From assembly GCA_023014485.1 (NCBI GenBank), contig JAJOZX010005610.1, positions 223,501 to 287,500 of the forward strand: 64,000 bases of DNA. Reading direction: 5' to 3'. Under the pieces are notes generated by a model. The model saw only the letters and a list, made by a program, of their open reading frames with translations. It made no database searches and had not been told where the DNA came from. Origin of the DNA: Bathynomus jamesi (taxonomy: Eukaryota; Arthropoda; Malacostraca; Isopoda; Cirolanidae). Shown one piece after another: positions 30,656-36,397 of this stretch (position 1 is its first letter; each line of letters begins with the position of its first letter). The position numbers and the translations under genes are program-made.

Positions 30656-33633
30656 ATACACTTTAAATGGTTTCAGTCCATTGAATGGCACATTTTATAT
30701 TCGACCTTTAAATCTGCATATAACTATTTTTCAAGTAAACTGAATGATTCGCACATCTCTAATCATTTTTGGACAGCAGCAATCATTGCTGACCATTGTA
30801 AATCTGCAATCGTTTTAAATTACACGAGAACCGATAATGTCTCTTCATATGACCAAAAAATGTAAGAAGATTCGTTTACTTCTGAATTTCTGATAACACT
30901 AAAACTAAAACGGGTTACTCCCAAAATCCAGTCAATATCTTTAATCAGTATCGATAAAAAATGTAATATCTTTTAATATTTTTTGTACATTGTTGACAAC
31001 TAAGGATGATAAAACATTTACATAAATTACTAAAATATTTTGGCTAACTTAAAAAAAAAAATTCTGCTCATTTACATGACGTATTCAGTAATTTCAGAAT
31101 TAATGTGTGTGTGTATATAATGTAATAATAATTAAAGATTAGTTAAATAAAAATTAAAAGTTGATTGGATATATTCCATGAATTGTAGTTTGTCAGGCAA
31201 TTTATATTGTCCAAAACGCATATATTCATAGAAATACGAATAGCACACAATTAATATTGCTCTAAATTGGTAGCAATTTAGTTAACTTTCTTGCATCTTA
31301 CACAGCCCACAGAAATATATCATCAATGAGAAATAGCAGTGCACTTATTTTGGATCCTTAATTACTGTAATAATTTCAATACTTAATTTAAAATATGAAC
31401 TAATTTTTCTAATTATTATAACAAAACAATGTAACTTAAAGCAATCATGGGTGAGGAACTTTTTATGTTTGTTCTAAAACCGGTCAGTGGAACGAACAAA
31501 GAGAAAAAAAAGTGCTTTCACCCTACCTATCACTTTTAGTTTTATATTTAGACAGAAAAATCATTAAATATTAACACTTAAATAATTCGCTATAAATTTG
31601 TGGATATAATTTTTAACTTAGAATCTGAACCTATATTGTTTCAATATTTTAATTTACTTTCTTGCTTTCTTTTGTTACTTCCTGCTTTTACTTTTCTTAT
31701 TTCTTCCATGCTCTCTATCGTAGCCAAAAGATGTTAACAAGTTCCCTAACGTGAACAATTAGTTTGTGACATCTGATTTTTTTTAATTAATTAAAGTATA
31801 ATACAGTGCCCGCGAAAAGTATCCGATCACTCAAGAAAATACAATATTTTCCCTTGATATTCAGAGACACGTAATTCACTTTCTATTTGTTCTAGCGACA
31901 TCTGGTAACTTTGAGGTTGCTCGCTGATATGAGAGCTATCCAACGCATTCTCAAATTAGTGTTCTGGTCGCCTTCGTTGCGGGTGGCTGTGTCTCAAATT
32001 TGTCAGATTTCACTGTTTGTGTAAATTTCTTGATTTTTTTTTTTTTTTACAGAAAGTGGTGTAAATAAAATTTATATATAATGTGTGCTAAAAAACAACT
32101 TAAGAGTGATTGTCGAGGTGCTATTGTTGCTTTGCATGCATGTGGGAAATCACAGAGACAGATAGCTAAGGAATTAAACATATCCCAAAGTACCGTTAAT
32201 TTATGGGTTTCACGGGCTAAGAACAATGGTGGCCTAACCACGCCAGTCCCTAAAAAACGATCTGGCAGACCGAGAAAAACAAATTCGCGAACAGACAAAC
32301 TTATGAAACGTTTAGTATTGAAAAACCCAACAATAACTGCGAAAGAAATAAAATTTAATATGAATAATTTGTTATCTGGTGTTTCTGAACGAACTATCCA
32401 GGAGCGGCTCCAAAAGAACTCGGATTACCATCTCGCCATGCTGCTAAGAAACCGTTCATTAATGAAAAAATGCGTAAAAAACGTCGCATTTTGTAAAAAA
32501 TACATTAATTGGACTGTTGATGACTGGAAGAAGGTTTTATTTAGCGATGAGTCGACATTTTTGACATTCAGAAGTTGTCCAAAAAAGGTTCGCCGGCCTA
32601 TTGGCTCAAATAGGATGGACCCTAAATACACCCTAAAGACAATGAAACACCCTCCAAGTGTGATGGTTTGGGGTTGTTTCGGTTACTATGGGCGTGGAAA
32701 CTTATATTTTCTTCCGAAGAACACAACTATGAATGGTGCACGGTATTTAGCAATGCTACAGGATAAACTTCCAATGGCAATGGCAATCCAAAGGACAAAA
32801 ACATACATGCATGATGGTGCACCATGTCACAGGGCCAAAATAGTGACAAAATGGATTACTGACAATAAATTTGATATTTTGGATTGGCCTGGTAATAGTC
32901 CAGATCTCAATCCGATAGAAAATCTGTGGCTAATAATAAAAAATAAGGTTGAATGCCACGACACTGGCTCAGTCGAAAAATTACAAAGGCCATCAAAAAG
33001 GTATGGTGCAAGGAAATATCAGTGGAAGTTTGTCAAAACTTGATTAAATCCATGCCAAAACGTCTAGAACAAGTCATCCAAACCAAAGGACAGATGACAA
33101 AATACTAATATAAGGTTAGTATACATTTAAACATTGTTTTTTATGTAAAAAATACAAATTTCAAGGGTGATCGGATACTTTTCGCGGGCACTGTAGGTAG
33201 GTTACATGAAAGTGGGTGTGCGGTAGATTTTTCTCCTTGGAGGGTTACTGAAATAATTAAAGATAATTTTTTATTTATTAAAAAAATTAATTAGTACTCT
33301 CGGAAATTATTAACTGAAATTGTTTCAAATTTTAATGCAAGGTTGCATAGAAAAAATAATTCAACTCTTAAAATTACTAATTATTTTCTTTTCTTTTAAG
33401 CGAAAATAAATTTTACTTTATCCAGCAGCCTATTTTTCGCAAGTAGTCTCTGCAGGTGTAGCTCCCAATAAGAGCAATGATGGGACTTCTATTTTCATTT
33501 TATTACTAACTGGGACAACTTTTTCCACAGAAATCCGAGAGTGTCTTGCGTATCTAACATTCTACCCAGGATGGATTTTTCCAAGTGGCAGGATCACCAC
33601 CACGGCATTCACTCCGGAGGTCCCCATTTTTAA
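3952..33633 (+). CDS. Animal heme peroxidase, peroxinectin / chorion-peroxidase-like (15 exons)
   Basis: Animal heme peroxidases oxidise halides or phenolic substrates with hydrogen peroxide; arthropod peroxinectins are secreted from haemocytes and act in adhesion and cuticle or chorion cross-linking. Exons: 3952-4128, 4344-4460, 5738-5838, 8508-8678, 17706-17869, 18321-18433, 23355-23492, 23900-24001, 25410-25523, 28683-28815, 29200-29327, 29538-29740, 29877-30045, 30358-30466, 33531-33633, about 680 codons; splice phases agree throughout except for one missing base in each of two exons. Landmarks in order: [16 protein letters not shown] (distal His), [39 protein letters not shown] (Arg and Glu), AFRFGHS (proximal His), [17 protein letters not shown]. 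One intron uses GC-AG. The signal peptide is not in the window. Introns are swollen by transposons while no exon carries one. It could be another member of the same peroxidase subfamily; the family call itself is firm. Confidence 0.93.
4344..4460 (+). CDS. Peroxidase exon, ending in Cys-Lys before the catalytic domain
   Basis: Starts after TTCGCAG with the base completing Gln and reads [11 protein letters not shown] to [12 protein letters not shown]. The donor AAG|GTATAT at 4461 was preferred over GTGTGT at 4444 and GTAAAG at 4448 because only it leaves two codon bases, as the next exon (starting with G, then TAT CGT) requires. Confidence 0.85.
4536..4958. repeat. Nested palindrome A with shared hairpin core
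   Basis: Outer arms contain the word GCGTCCCAAAT on the left (4554, 4592) and its complement ATTTGGGACGC on the right (near 4890 and 4935). The inner hairpin, about 4684-4828, has arms containing CGTGATATTTTCGTTAGG and ACTGTACG. The same inner core recurs at 6190-6310 and 6610-6730 with different outer words. Confidence 0.8.
5100..5302. repeat. Palindrome B (hairpin of GTGCAGTGATAA words)
   Basis: The left arm starts ACCTAATTTTAGTGTGCAGT and the right arm ends with its complement. Within each arm a word like GTGCAGTGATAA or GCGCAGTAATAA is repeated with spacers. It has the layout of the neighbouring palindromes but lacks their shared core. Confidence 0.8.
5738..5838 (+). CDS. Peroxidase exon, start of catalytic domain
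   Basis: Reads [11 protein letters not shown] followed by [15 protein letters not shown] and IGPDYAN, the classic opening of the animal peroxidase domain. The acceptor is TTGAAAG; the donor G|GTATGT leaves one codon base that joins GA of the next exon to make Gly. Confidence 0.93.
6046..6480. repeat. Nested palindrome C with GGGAAGCAATATGTTA words
   Basis: The word GGGAAGCAATATGTTA occurs eight times forward and once inverted (6047-6062), on both sides of an inner hairpin at about 6190-6310. The inner hairpin arms include CGATTGGTTAGGTTAAGTC and its near complement and are shared with palindromes A and D. Confidence 0.82.
6562..6768. repeat. Palindrome D with shared hairpin core
   Basis: The outer arms read GGTGCTCTTCCAATACGTGC on the left and its complement on the right, then TACGGTAGAGC-type words, then the shared core around CGAAAATATCACGACCTAAC. 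The arms are nearly identical, so the structure looks younger than A or C. Confidence 0.83.
7091..7170. repeat. (TA)n microsatellite
   Basis: About 80 bp of nearly pure TA next to the deleted mariner at 7179. Confidence 0.9.
7179..7748 (-). mobile_element. Internally deleted mariner
   Basis: Ends read CAGGGCTATTCAAA and the complement TTTGAATAGCCCTG. On the minus strand from 7570 the transposase N-terminus is readable ([14 protein letters not shown], then VQREFRRRY, a helix-turn-helix region). It runs straight into the C-terminal end ([13 protein letters not shown], then GSHIEHL) near 7410-7300. The catalytic core is deleted, so this is a non-autonomous copy. Confidence 0.85.
7847..7905. repeat. 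(TA)n microsatellite
   Basis: TA run between the mariner fragment and the perfect hairpin. Confidence 0.9.
7947..8105. repeat. Near-perfect 159-bp hairpin with CTGAGGA...GACGAAA words
   Basis: The left arm from GATGAATAAAACCACGAAGG to GAACAC is repeated as its reverse complement on the right, differing by one A in an A run. Each arm contains CCTGAGGATGTCATTAGACG followed by AAAGCGC. Similar sequence is associated with Penelope-like elements in other animals (recollection, not searched). TA runs flank it. Confidence 0.75.
8508..8678 (+). CDS. Peroxidase exon with distal His motif
   Basis: Begins [20 protein letters not shown] and ends [27 protein letters not shown] supplies the distal catalytic His and the Asp that is covalently attached to heme in this family. 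Acceptor TTTTGGACAG; donor T|GTACGT. It leaves one codon base, joined by TA of the exon at 17706 to give Leu. Confidence 0.95.
8832..9057. mobile_element. Mariner-type MITE (226 bp)
   Basis: Terminal inverted repeats CAGGGTGATTCAAAAGTCAG at both ends, extending through GTTACATAGGG, flanked by TA on both sides (8830-8831, 9058-9059). The interior has no complete transposase. Confidence 0.88.
9147..9320 (+). mobile_element. tRNA-derived SINE, internally deleted copy
   Basis: Contains a tRNA-like A box (GGTGTAGTGGTTAGCG) and B box (GGTTCGGATTCC), then the tail AACTGTAGGTCTAAGG ... AACCAAAG shared with the full-length copies at 9380 and 34002. The middle section between the two tRNA-like units is missing. 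Confidence 0.85.
9321..9379. repeat. (TA)n microsatellite
   Basis: 59-bp TA run forming the 3' tail of the SINE. The alternating YIYIYI frames it creates are not genes. Confidence 0.92.
9380..9679 (+). mobile_element. Composite (dimeric) tRNA-derived SINE
   Basis: First tRNA-like unit CTCGGTGGTGTAGTG with B box GGGATCGAGACCC, a linker (CAGCTGTTCATCCTTCCACA), a second tRNA-like unit TACCCTGGGTGGCCTAGTGG with B box GGTTCGGATTCC, then the tail to AACCAAAGGTTATATATA. The last 16 bases (9664-9679) are the left target duplication of the next LINE. Confidence 0.85.
9664..9679 (+). repeat. Left target-site duplication of the GC-rich LINE
   Basis: TATATATATACAGTAT, identical to 16067-16082. Confidence 0.85.
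10225..11929 (+). CDS. LINE ORF1, gag-like protein with CCHC zinc knuckles (frameshifted)
   Basis: Starts [14 protein letters not shown] at 10225. An RRM-like fold region ([14 protein letters not shown]...) runs into a frame break near 10650, where one G appears missing from a G run, and continues in the frame from 10653 ([13 protein letters not shown]). Around 10978-11140 three CCHC knuckles occur: [27 protein letters not shown] and [16 protein letters not shown] low-complexity Pro/Ser region follows. A second break occurs at the ten-C run 11640-11649, after which the frame ends at 11929. The product would bind the element's RNA. Confidence 0.88.
12190..15896 (+). CDS. LINE ORF2, endonuclease / reverse transcriptase / RNase H (broken)
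   Basis: Endonuclease: [45 protein letters not shown]. One in-frame TAG interrupts it at 12436-12438. RT: a C missing near 13522 shifts the frame between RRSSA and the PGPDD block, then [45 protein letters not shown]. Further one-base losses are inferred near 14475 (C), 14840 (G), 15098 (G) and 15228 (G). RNase [44 protein letters not shown]. The C-terminus has [18 protein letters not shown]. The translation start is uncertain. Confidence 0.9.
16067..16082 (+). repeat. Right target-site duplication of the GC-rich LINE
   Basis: Second copy of TATATATATACAGTAT after the A-rich tail. Confidence 0.85.
16083..16821. other. Intronic sequence, nothing recognised
   Basis: A short TG run near 16088-16102, then AT-rich sequence with no supported gene or repeat. 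Confidence 0.5.
16822..16962 (-). mobile_element. tRNA-derived SINE, family 2
   Basis: Reads on the minus strand GGGTCTGGATAGTAGTTGG (A-box-like), a B-box-like segment around GGTTCGGATCCCAC and a tail CATATGACCTTAGATG. Copies of the same family lie at 33820-33958 (+) and 36257-36397 (-). Confidence 0.78.
16963..17705. other. Intronic sequence, nothing recognised
   Basis: AT-rich with a short GAT repeat near 17522-17540. No supported gene; it ends at the exon acceptor TTCGCGCTTGCAG. Confidence 0.5.
17706..17869 (+). CDS. Peroxidase exon with one-base deficit in a C run
   Basis: Reads [16 protein letters not shown] from the phase set by the previous exon, then must shift by one base at 17754-17757 (CCCC) to continue [18 protein letters not shown] through NFC-type [13 protein letters not shown]. 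With one more C, both entry and exit phases agree with neighbouring exons. The donor is GCAAGT, a GC-AG intron; the next exon (GT CCT) completes Gly as FGPRSQ. Confidence 0.9.
18321..18433 (+). CDS. Peroxidase exon, [12 protein letters not shown] region
   Basis: [20 protein letters not shown] followed by [18 protein letters not shown], matching the conserved calcium/heme-proximal segment of animal peroxidases. Acceptor AAATTTTAG; donor AAG|GTGGGT; ends in phase 0. Confidence 0.93.
18434..19020. other. Intronic sequence with (TC)n and (TA/GA)n runs
   Basis: The minus-strand open frame 18439-18858 shows no family resemblance and is not called. A CT run spans about 18937-18975, followed by an ATAGAT/TA run to 19018. 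Confidence 0.55.
19204..20807 (+). mobile_element. 5'-truncated CR1-like LINE, 3' end
   Basis: Open frame 19273-19701 encodes the RT C-terminal segment ([39 protein letters not shown]). The 3' UTR follows, with GACGATTAATGCCAGCTTG and GTGGATCTTAGGGTCTTT near the end. The same 3' UTR occurs at 49600-50500 and, inverted, at 44460-44815. A hAT MITE is inserted at 20075. Confidence 0.88.
20075..20528. mobile_element. hAT-type MITE with 8-bp target duplication
   Basis: Termini CAGAGCCGGATTTA and, complemented, CAGGGCCGGATTTA. The 8-bp duplication CCTCTACC lies at 20067-20074 and 20529-20536, diagnostic of hAT insertion. It sits in the LINE 3' UTR and has no coding capacity. Confidence 0.9.
21536..22360. 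other. Intronic sequence, nothing recognised
   Basis: No gene supported. Between 21780 and 21945 there are loosely repeated AATCCGGAGAT and AATCTGA words. Confidence 0.5.
22361..22408. repeat. (TC)n and (TA)n microsatellite
   Basis: CT run followed by TA run directly before a MITE end. Confidence 0.85.
22409..22590. mobile_element. Small mariner-type MITE (about 182 bp)
   Basis: Inverted ends CAGGGTGGCCCATAAGTCCC and its complement (GGGACTTATGGACCACCC), continuing through GGTTATAATTAAAGC. It lies within TA runs, so the target duplication cannot be read. Confidence 0.82.
22591..23044. other. Intronic sequence, nothing recognised
   Basis: 22735-22795 resembles sequence at 125-190 (CAACTCCGTTATTTGGGGAA type), suggesting an unclassified dispersed repeat with copies at both places. 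Confidence 0.45.
23045..23280 (-). mobile_element. tRNA-derived SINE, family 3
   Basis: The minus strand has an A box GTGGCTCGATCAGTTAGAGC and a B box GGTTCGAACCCC in tRNA-like spacing near 23205-23280, with a unique body to about 23050. Confidence 0.8.
23355..23492 (+). CDS. Peroxidase exon, [12 protein letters not shown] region
   Basis: [20 protein letters not shown] to [15 protein letters not shown]. The acceptor TCTTCAG at 23354 keeps phase 0 from the previous exon; an earlier AAG at 23341 would not. Donor TTG|GTAAGT. Confidence 0.93.
23900..24001 (+). CDS. Peroxidase exon with catalytic Arg (LREHNRIA)
   Basis: [20 protein letters not shown] followed by [14 protein letters not shown]. 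In this family the Arg and Glu of LREHN are the distal catalytic Arg and a heme-linking Glu. Acceptor TTTAAG; donor CAA|GTACGT; phase 0 at both ends. Confidence 0.95.
24060..24345 (+). mobile_element. Short CR1-like LINE fragment
   Basis: Encodes [15 protein letters not shown] and [20 protein letters not shown], the same RT C-terminal region as at 19273 but diverged and with a frame break. Confidence 0.75.
24346..24440. mobile_element. hAT-like terminal fragment
   Basis: CAGTGGTGTAGTGCTGTGGG followed by tandem GGAACGGCGTTCCCT palindromes, resembling the end of a hAT-type MITE. The other end was not found. Confidence 0.45.
24441..24990. other. Intronic sequence, nothing recognised
   Basis: AT-rich with a GGA trinucleotide run near 24880-24901. 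No supported gene. Confidence 0.5.
24995..25105. repeat. (TG)n, (TC)n and (TA)n compound microsatellite
   Basis: Consecutive GT, CT and TA runs. The minus-strand frame rich in Arg-Glu pairs across it is an artefact. Confidence 0.9.
25410..25523 (+). CDS. Peroxidase exon, [10 protein letters not shown] region
   Basis: [20 protein letters not shown] followed by [18 protein letters not shown], a well conserved helix after the catalytic Arg. Acceptor TATTATAG; donor CAC|GTAAGT; phase 0. Confidence 0.95.
25524..25879. other. Intronic sequence with a possible hAT-like end
   Basis: CAGGAGTTCTTAACCTTTTT at 25538 resembles a common hAT terminal sequence, and CGTGGACC words recur near 25562, 25595 and 25807. 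The element is not delimited. Confidence 0.4.
25894..26628 (+). CDS. LINE endonuclease fragment
   Basis: APE-type (exonuclease-endonuclease-phosphatase) fold. [19 protein letters not shown] (metal and catalytic Asp-Asn) and [10 protein letters not shown] (catalytic Asp-His) are seen. The N-terminal Asn/Glu blocks are missing, so the copy is 5'-truncated. The frame ends at TAG 26626-26628 before the linker to RT. Confidence 0.88.
   Translation: MILTSDNVRLLGIELQVNNDCILIVNCYLPYNNGSNLDEYIDLLYKIKSLSDNPKYSHCIIMGDFNAHVNSEFFGELGNMCESANLSISDVDVLGVASGNFTYVSDMSGTTRWIDHCLTSNNLKDRIVRVHILHDFLLCDHRPLEILINVTNLCATRLNKNSIGKNNRVDWSNVNMQQKREYKDRTCHLFNNLEILHLGCNNPCSNDSHCKLIDRYYSKIISLLRETGSPLIKSYNYHTKVIPG
26676..28347 (+). 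pseudogene. LINE reverse transcriptase, frameshifted
   Basis: Segments at 26676-27206, 27175-27699, 27693-27935 and 27916-28347. Landmarks: [50 protein letters not shown] (A block), [14 protein letters not shown] (B block), VYADDMVL (C block) and the C-terminal thumb. At least three frame breaks inactivate it. Confidence 0.88.
28683..28815 (+). CDS. Peroxidase exon with proximal His (AFRFGHS)
   Basis: [20 protein letters not shown] followed by [20 protein letters not shown]. The His in FRFGHS is the proximal heme-iron ligand. Acceptor GGTTACAG; donor TTG|GTGAGT; ends with one codon base. Confidence 0.95.
28930..28990. repeat. (TA)n microsatellite
   Basis: Interrupted TA run in the intron. 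Confidence 0.88.
29200..29327 (+). CDS. Peroxidase exon, PFDLY region
   Basis: With the carried base it reads [20 protein letters not shown] followed by [18 protein letters not shown]. The acceptor GTGCTAG at 29199, not CCCAG at 29207, preserves phase. Donor GAG|GTGCGT. Confidence 0.92.
29538..29740 (+). CDS. Peroxidase exon, [10 protein letters not shown] region
   Basis: [40 protein letters not shown] and on to [18 protein letters not shown] is the strongest family signature (usually IQRGRDHG). Acceptor CGAACAG; donor AA|GTAAGA; two codon bases carried over. Confidence 0.95.
29877..30045 (+). CDS. Peroxidase exon with one-base deficit in a G run
   Basis: Reads [11 protein letters not shown], then needs one extra base at the GGG run 29908-29910 to continue [19 protein letters not shown] and [18 protein letters not shown]. 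Without it the exon exits in the wrong phase and the next exon would hit a stop. Acceptor ATCTTTAG; donor CAT|GTGAGT. Confidence 0.92.
30358..30466 (+). CDS. Peroxidase exon, ICDNSDDI region
   Basis: [20 protein letters not shown] followed by [14 protein letters not shown], the conserved end of the peroxidase domain. Acceptor CCTTGAAG; donor AT|GTAAGT. Confidence 0.93.
30467..31801. other. Intronic sequence, nothing recognised
   Basis: Very AT-rich with a (TG)n run at about 30629-30653. The open frame at 30614-30865 has no support. Confidence 0.5.
31804..33193 (+). mobile_element. Tc1 transposon (DD34E), nearly intact
   Basis: Flanked by TA (31802-31803 and 33194-33195). Perfect terminal inverted repeats of at least 27 bp start CAGTGCCCGCGAAAAGTATC. 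At 1390 bp with a single nearly complete transposase gene it has the usual Tc1 size. It lies in the last intron of the peroxidase gene, in the same orientation. Confidence 0.95.
32081..33108 (+). CDS. Tc1 transposase (one frameshift near the end)
   Basis: Starts [20 protein letters not shown], an N-terminal paired-like helix-turn-helix with [20 protein letters not shown], then a GRPRK hook. Catalytic residues: D in LFSDEST, D in [10 protein letters not shown] and E in LNPIENLW, with 34 residues between the last two. The main frame stops at 33043. Near 32985 one A appears missing (GAAAAATTACAAAGG), after which the expected tail [10 protein letters not shown] ... KGQMTKY continues in another frame to TAA 33106-33108. 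It would cut and paste the surrounding element. Confidence 0.92.
33531..33633 (+). CDS. Peroxidase last exon and stop codon
   Basis: With the carried bases it reads [20 protein letters not shown] followed by [13 protein letters not shown] and TAA at 33631-33633. NPRV.C near the C-terminus is typical of the family. Acceptor TTTTTCCACAG. No clear AATAAA is visible soon after. Confidence 0.9.
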
Positions 33634-33819
33634 GCTACATCACCGCAAATTTAAAAAAATCGAAAAGGACTAATTCAATTAAGAAAACTGTTTTTTTATT
33701 TTATTTCATCTGTCTCAGCTATAGGTCCCGTGCAAGAAAAAAGGCCGGATTTGCATAGGCTACGTCGTTGGTAATGTCATAACACCGTTTCAAGTGGATT
33801 AGCAAAGTTAATTGACATT

Positions 33820-33958
33820 GGGTCTGGGTGGTAGTTGGATGGGGGACCGTCCTTTGTGTCCAGATTATATAGGGACTCGTGGTTTGGATCCCACGTAAAG
33901 CTGTAGGTCCTCTCCGTCATATGACCTTAGATTTTTGGAAGGAGGTTAAATAACTCAA
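33820..33958 (+). mobile_element. tRNA-derived SINE, family 2
   Basis: GGTCTGGGTGGTAGTTGG A-box region, GGTTTGGATCCCACG B-box region, tail CATATGACCTTAGATTTTTG. Plus-strand copy of the family also seen at 16822 and 36257. Confidence 0.8.
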
Positions 33959-34001
33959 GCAAACATAATTACATTTTCACACACACACACACACACACAC
34001 A

Positions 34002-34280
34002 TCGGTGGTGTAGTGGTTAGCGTCGCTGACTACGAATCCATCGGCCCCGGATCGAGACCCGATGACGGCAGCCGGCGCGCAGCAAAATCCAGCTGTTCAC
34101 CTTTCCACACAATAAAGTGGTTGGTAGATAAATGGGTACCCTGGGTGTCATAGTGGTTAAGACGATGGCTGCTGGTGGGGGTGGTTCGGATTCCACGTTA
34201 AACTGTAGGTCTAAGGTGGAGTGAAAAGCTTGACCTTCGTCAAAATGAACAATTCGGGCGGAAGCTAACCAAAGGTGTGT
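34002..34280 (+). mobile_element. Composite (dimeric) tRNA-derived SINE, full copy
   Basis: TCGGTGGTGTAGTGGTTAGC (A box 1), GGATCGAGACCCG (B box 1), a linker, TACCCTGGGTGTCATAGTGG (A box 2), GGTTCGGATTCC (B box 2), tail AACTGTAGGTCTAAGG ... AACCAAAGG with a TG/TA end. It is the most complete copy of the family in the window. Confidence 0.86.
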
Positions 34281-34301
34281 GTATATATATATATATATAC
34301 A

Positions 34302-35511
34302 CAGGGTGTCCCATAAGTCCGGCATCAGAGGAAAATAATAAAAAAATGCAAAACAAAAGCTTTTATTACAGAACGTGCTCAATATGTCCACCATTGTTTT
34401 CAATACACAAATTCAGACGTGATACCCAGTCAGCAAGCACACGGTGAATGATGTCAGGAGTAATGGTGTTACATGCCCCAATAATGCGCTGCCGCAAATG
34501 TTCAACACTCCTAATTTTCTCTGCGTATACCAGCGCTTTCAAGTGGCCCGAGAGATAAAAATCTAGTGGCGTGAGATCCGGGCTTCTAGCTGGCCATTCC
34601 ACAGGCCCTCGACGTCCTATCCAATGACTAGGGAATTGTTGGTACAGGTATTCCCTTACTTGGGTGCTGTAATGTGCAGGAGCGCCGTCTTGCTGGAAAC
34701 CATGTTGGGAAATTTCCTTCTTCGTTCAAGACACTGGAAATGCTTCTTCCTTGAGCATACGTAGGTAGGTGCCTCCAGTGACATGTTCATCGAAAAAGAG
34801 GGGGGCCTATGATGCGATCCTTCCAAATGCCACACCATACCATCACCCGAGATGCACCTTGTTCCTTTGAAGAGGTATACTAGTGAGGGTTGTTTTGAGA
34901 CTAGTAGCGGGTGTTCTGTCGATTTACCTCACCATTTCCATAAAAAACAGCCTCGTCACTGACGAATGGTGGACGGGAAACTGGCATCCCGAGCATATTG
35001 TCCCGTAGCCCATTCACAAAATTCCATCCGCCGGTCGGGATCATCTTCGCTTAATTTTTGTAGGATCTGAAGTTTATATGGATGCCATTTGTGAGCCAGA
35101 AGAATGCGATGGATGCTACTTTTCGACACTCCTGGCTCGGCGGACAATCGCCGAAGAGATTTATTGGGACTTCTGTTAAAATGAGCCAGGATAGCAGTCG
35201 CTGTATCATCGTCAGTGGACCTCCTTGAAGGTTCACTGCGTGGTTTATCTTCTATGGATCCTGTTTCCTTAAACTTTGCAACAAGTCTGCTAACACAACT
35301 CTGTGTTATTGGCTCGCGGTCTGGATGCAGTCTGTTAAATTCAGCAGCGGCCTCTCTTTGACTCCGATTTCCTATGAGTGGAATTATCTGGATTCGTTCT
35401 TCCTTGCTCACAGATATTATGGCCTGTAGAAAGACAAAAATATGAATTATGGTTTGTAGAAATAGAAAAATATGAATTTCTCCTATGATGCCGGACTTAT
35501 GGGACACCCTG
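34302..35511 (-). mobile_element. DD41D mariner (rosa-like), minus strand
   Basis: 1210-bp element with ends CAGGGTGTCCCATAAGTCCG and its complement. A nearly full transposase reads on the minus strand. It sits between TA/TG runs. Confidence 0.92.
34366..35440 (-). pseudogene. DD41D mariner transposase, frameshifted
   Basis: N-terminal half: SVSKEERIQIIPLIGNRSQR, the second helix-turn-helix FKETGSIEDKPRS and SLRRLSAEPGVSKSSIHRIL, ending near 34956. First catalytic Asp region FVSDEAVF. C-terminal half: FQQDGAPAHYSTQ and SPDLTPLDFYLSG, with 41 residues between the two Asp, then GGHIEHVL and stop at 34366. At least two frame breaks near 34956 and 34840-34900 inactivate it. The exact start codon is unclear. 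Confidence 0.88.
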
Positions 35512-36116
35512 TGTGTATATATATATATGTGTGTGTGTGTGTATGTGTGTGTGTGTCACAAAACTAATTTTTTTTAAAATGTATGCGGCTTTTAGTGCTT
35601 ATTTTAGAGTACTATATGTTACCGATTACTCTTTTGGATATTCTGAGCTCCACTGCAATTTCTCTAGACTACACCTACATTGCGGACAGTGTATCAAAAC
35701 CGTGGTAACAGGCTGGACAGTCTAAAATTGGACAACGGTATTTTTAAACAGTGACCTGTCAAGTACAATCCGTCTGTGTGCAGAAAGCAGTAAATTTAGT
35801 TTTCTCGCAGAATATTTAAACTGTTTCATGCATTTATAACCATTTTTTTTCAACGGCGTAGCAAATCCCAGATTTTGTTGTGCGAATAATAATATAATAA
35901 TAATTATTATTATTATTATTATTAATGCTACAAACCCCTGGGAATCATTATACCATCAAAATAGTTATAAGCTGAGCGAATTAAGCCATGAGATCTGTAA
36001 TATATACTGTGAGTAGCTTATATTTCCCTACCCAAGGAGTGAATGATTATGCTTGAAAGGTCACATTTAAAATATTGGGCTGGACCAAACATTTCGTGAT
36101 GACTATACAGGGTATG
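35512..36116. other. Intergenic sequence, TG run and ATT repeat
   Basis: (TG)n near 35528-35556 and a TAT/TTA trinucleotide run near 35885-35922. No supported gene. Confidence 0.5.
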
Positions 36117-36117
36117 C

Positions 36118-36190
36118 CATAAGTCCCCTTACCTCCACCCTATTGTAGTAGGAAAAGGTTCAGGGGTAAAGGGACTTATGGAACACCCTG
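36118..36190. mobile_element. 73-bp micro-MITE
   Basis: CAGGGTATGCCATAAGTCCC and its near complement close a 73-bp hairpin flanked by TA on both sides (36116-36117, 36191-36192). It is almost all terminal inverted repeat. Confidence 0.8.
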
Positions 36191-36256
36191 TATATAGATA
36201 AACAAATAGCGGAGTAACTTTCCCGTTGCCTGCGTACTAAAGGCAAATGTAATAAA

Positions 36257-36397
36257 GGGGTTGTTTACTCTCTTCCGCAACATCTAAGGTCATATGACGC
36301 AGGGGACCTACAGCTGTACGGGGGATCCGAACTACTGGTCGCTACATAATCTGAACGCAGAGGACGGTCTCCCATTCAACTACCACCCAGACCCAAC
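36257..36397 (-). mobile_element. tRNA-derived SINE, family 2
   Basis: Minus-strand copy with GGGTCTGGGTGGTAGTTG, GTTCGGATCCCCC and CATATGACCTTAGATG. Confidence 0.8.
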
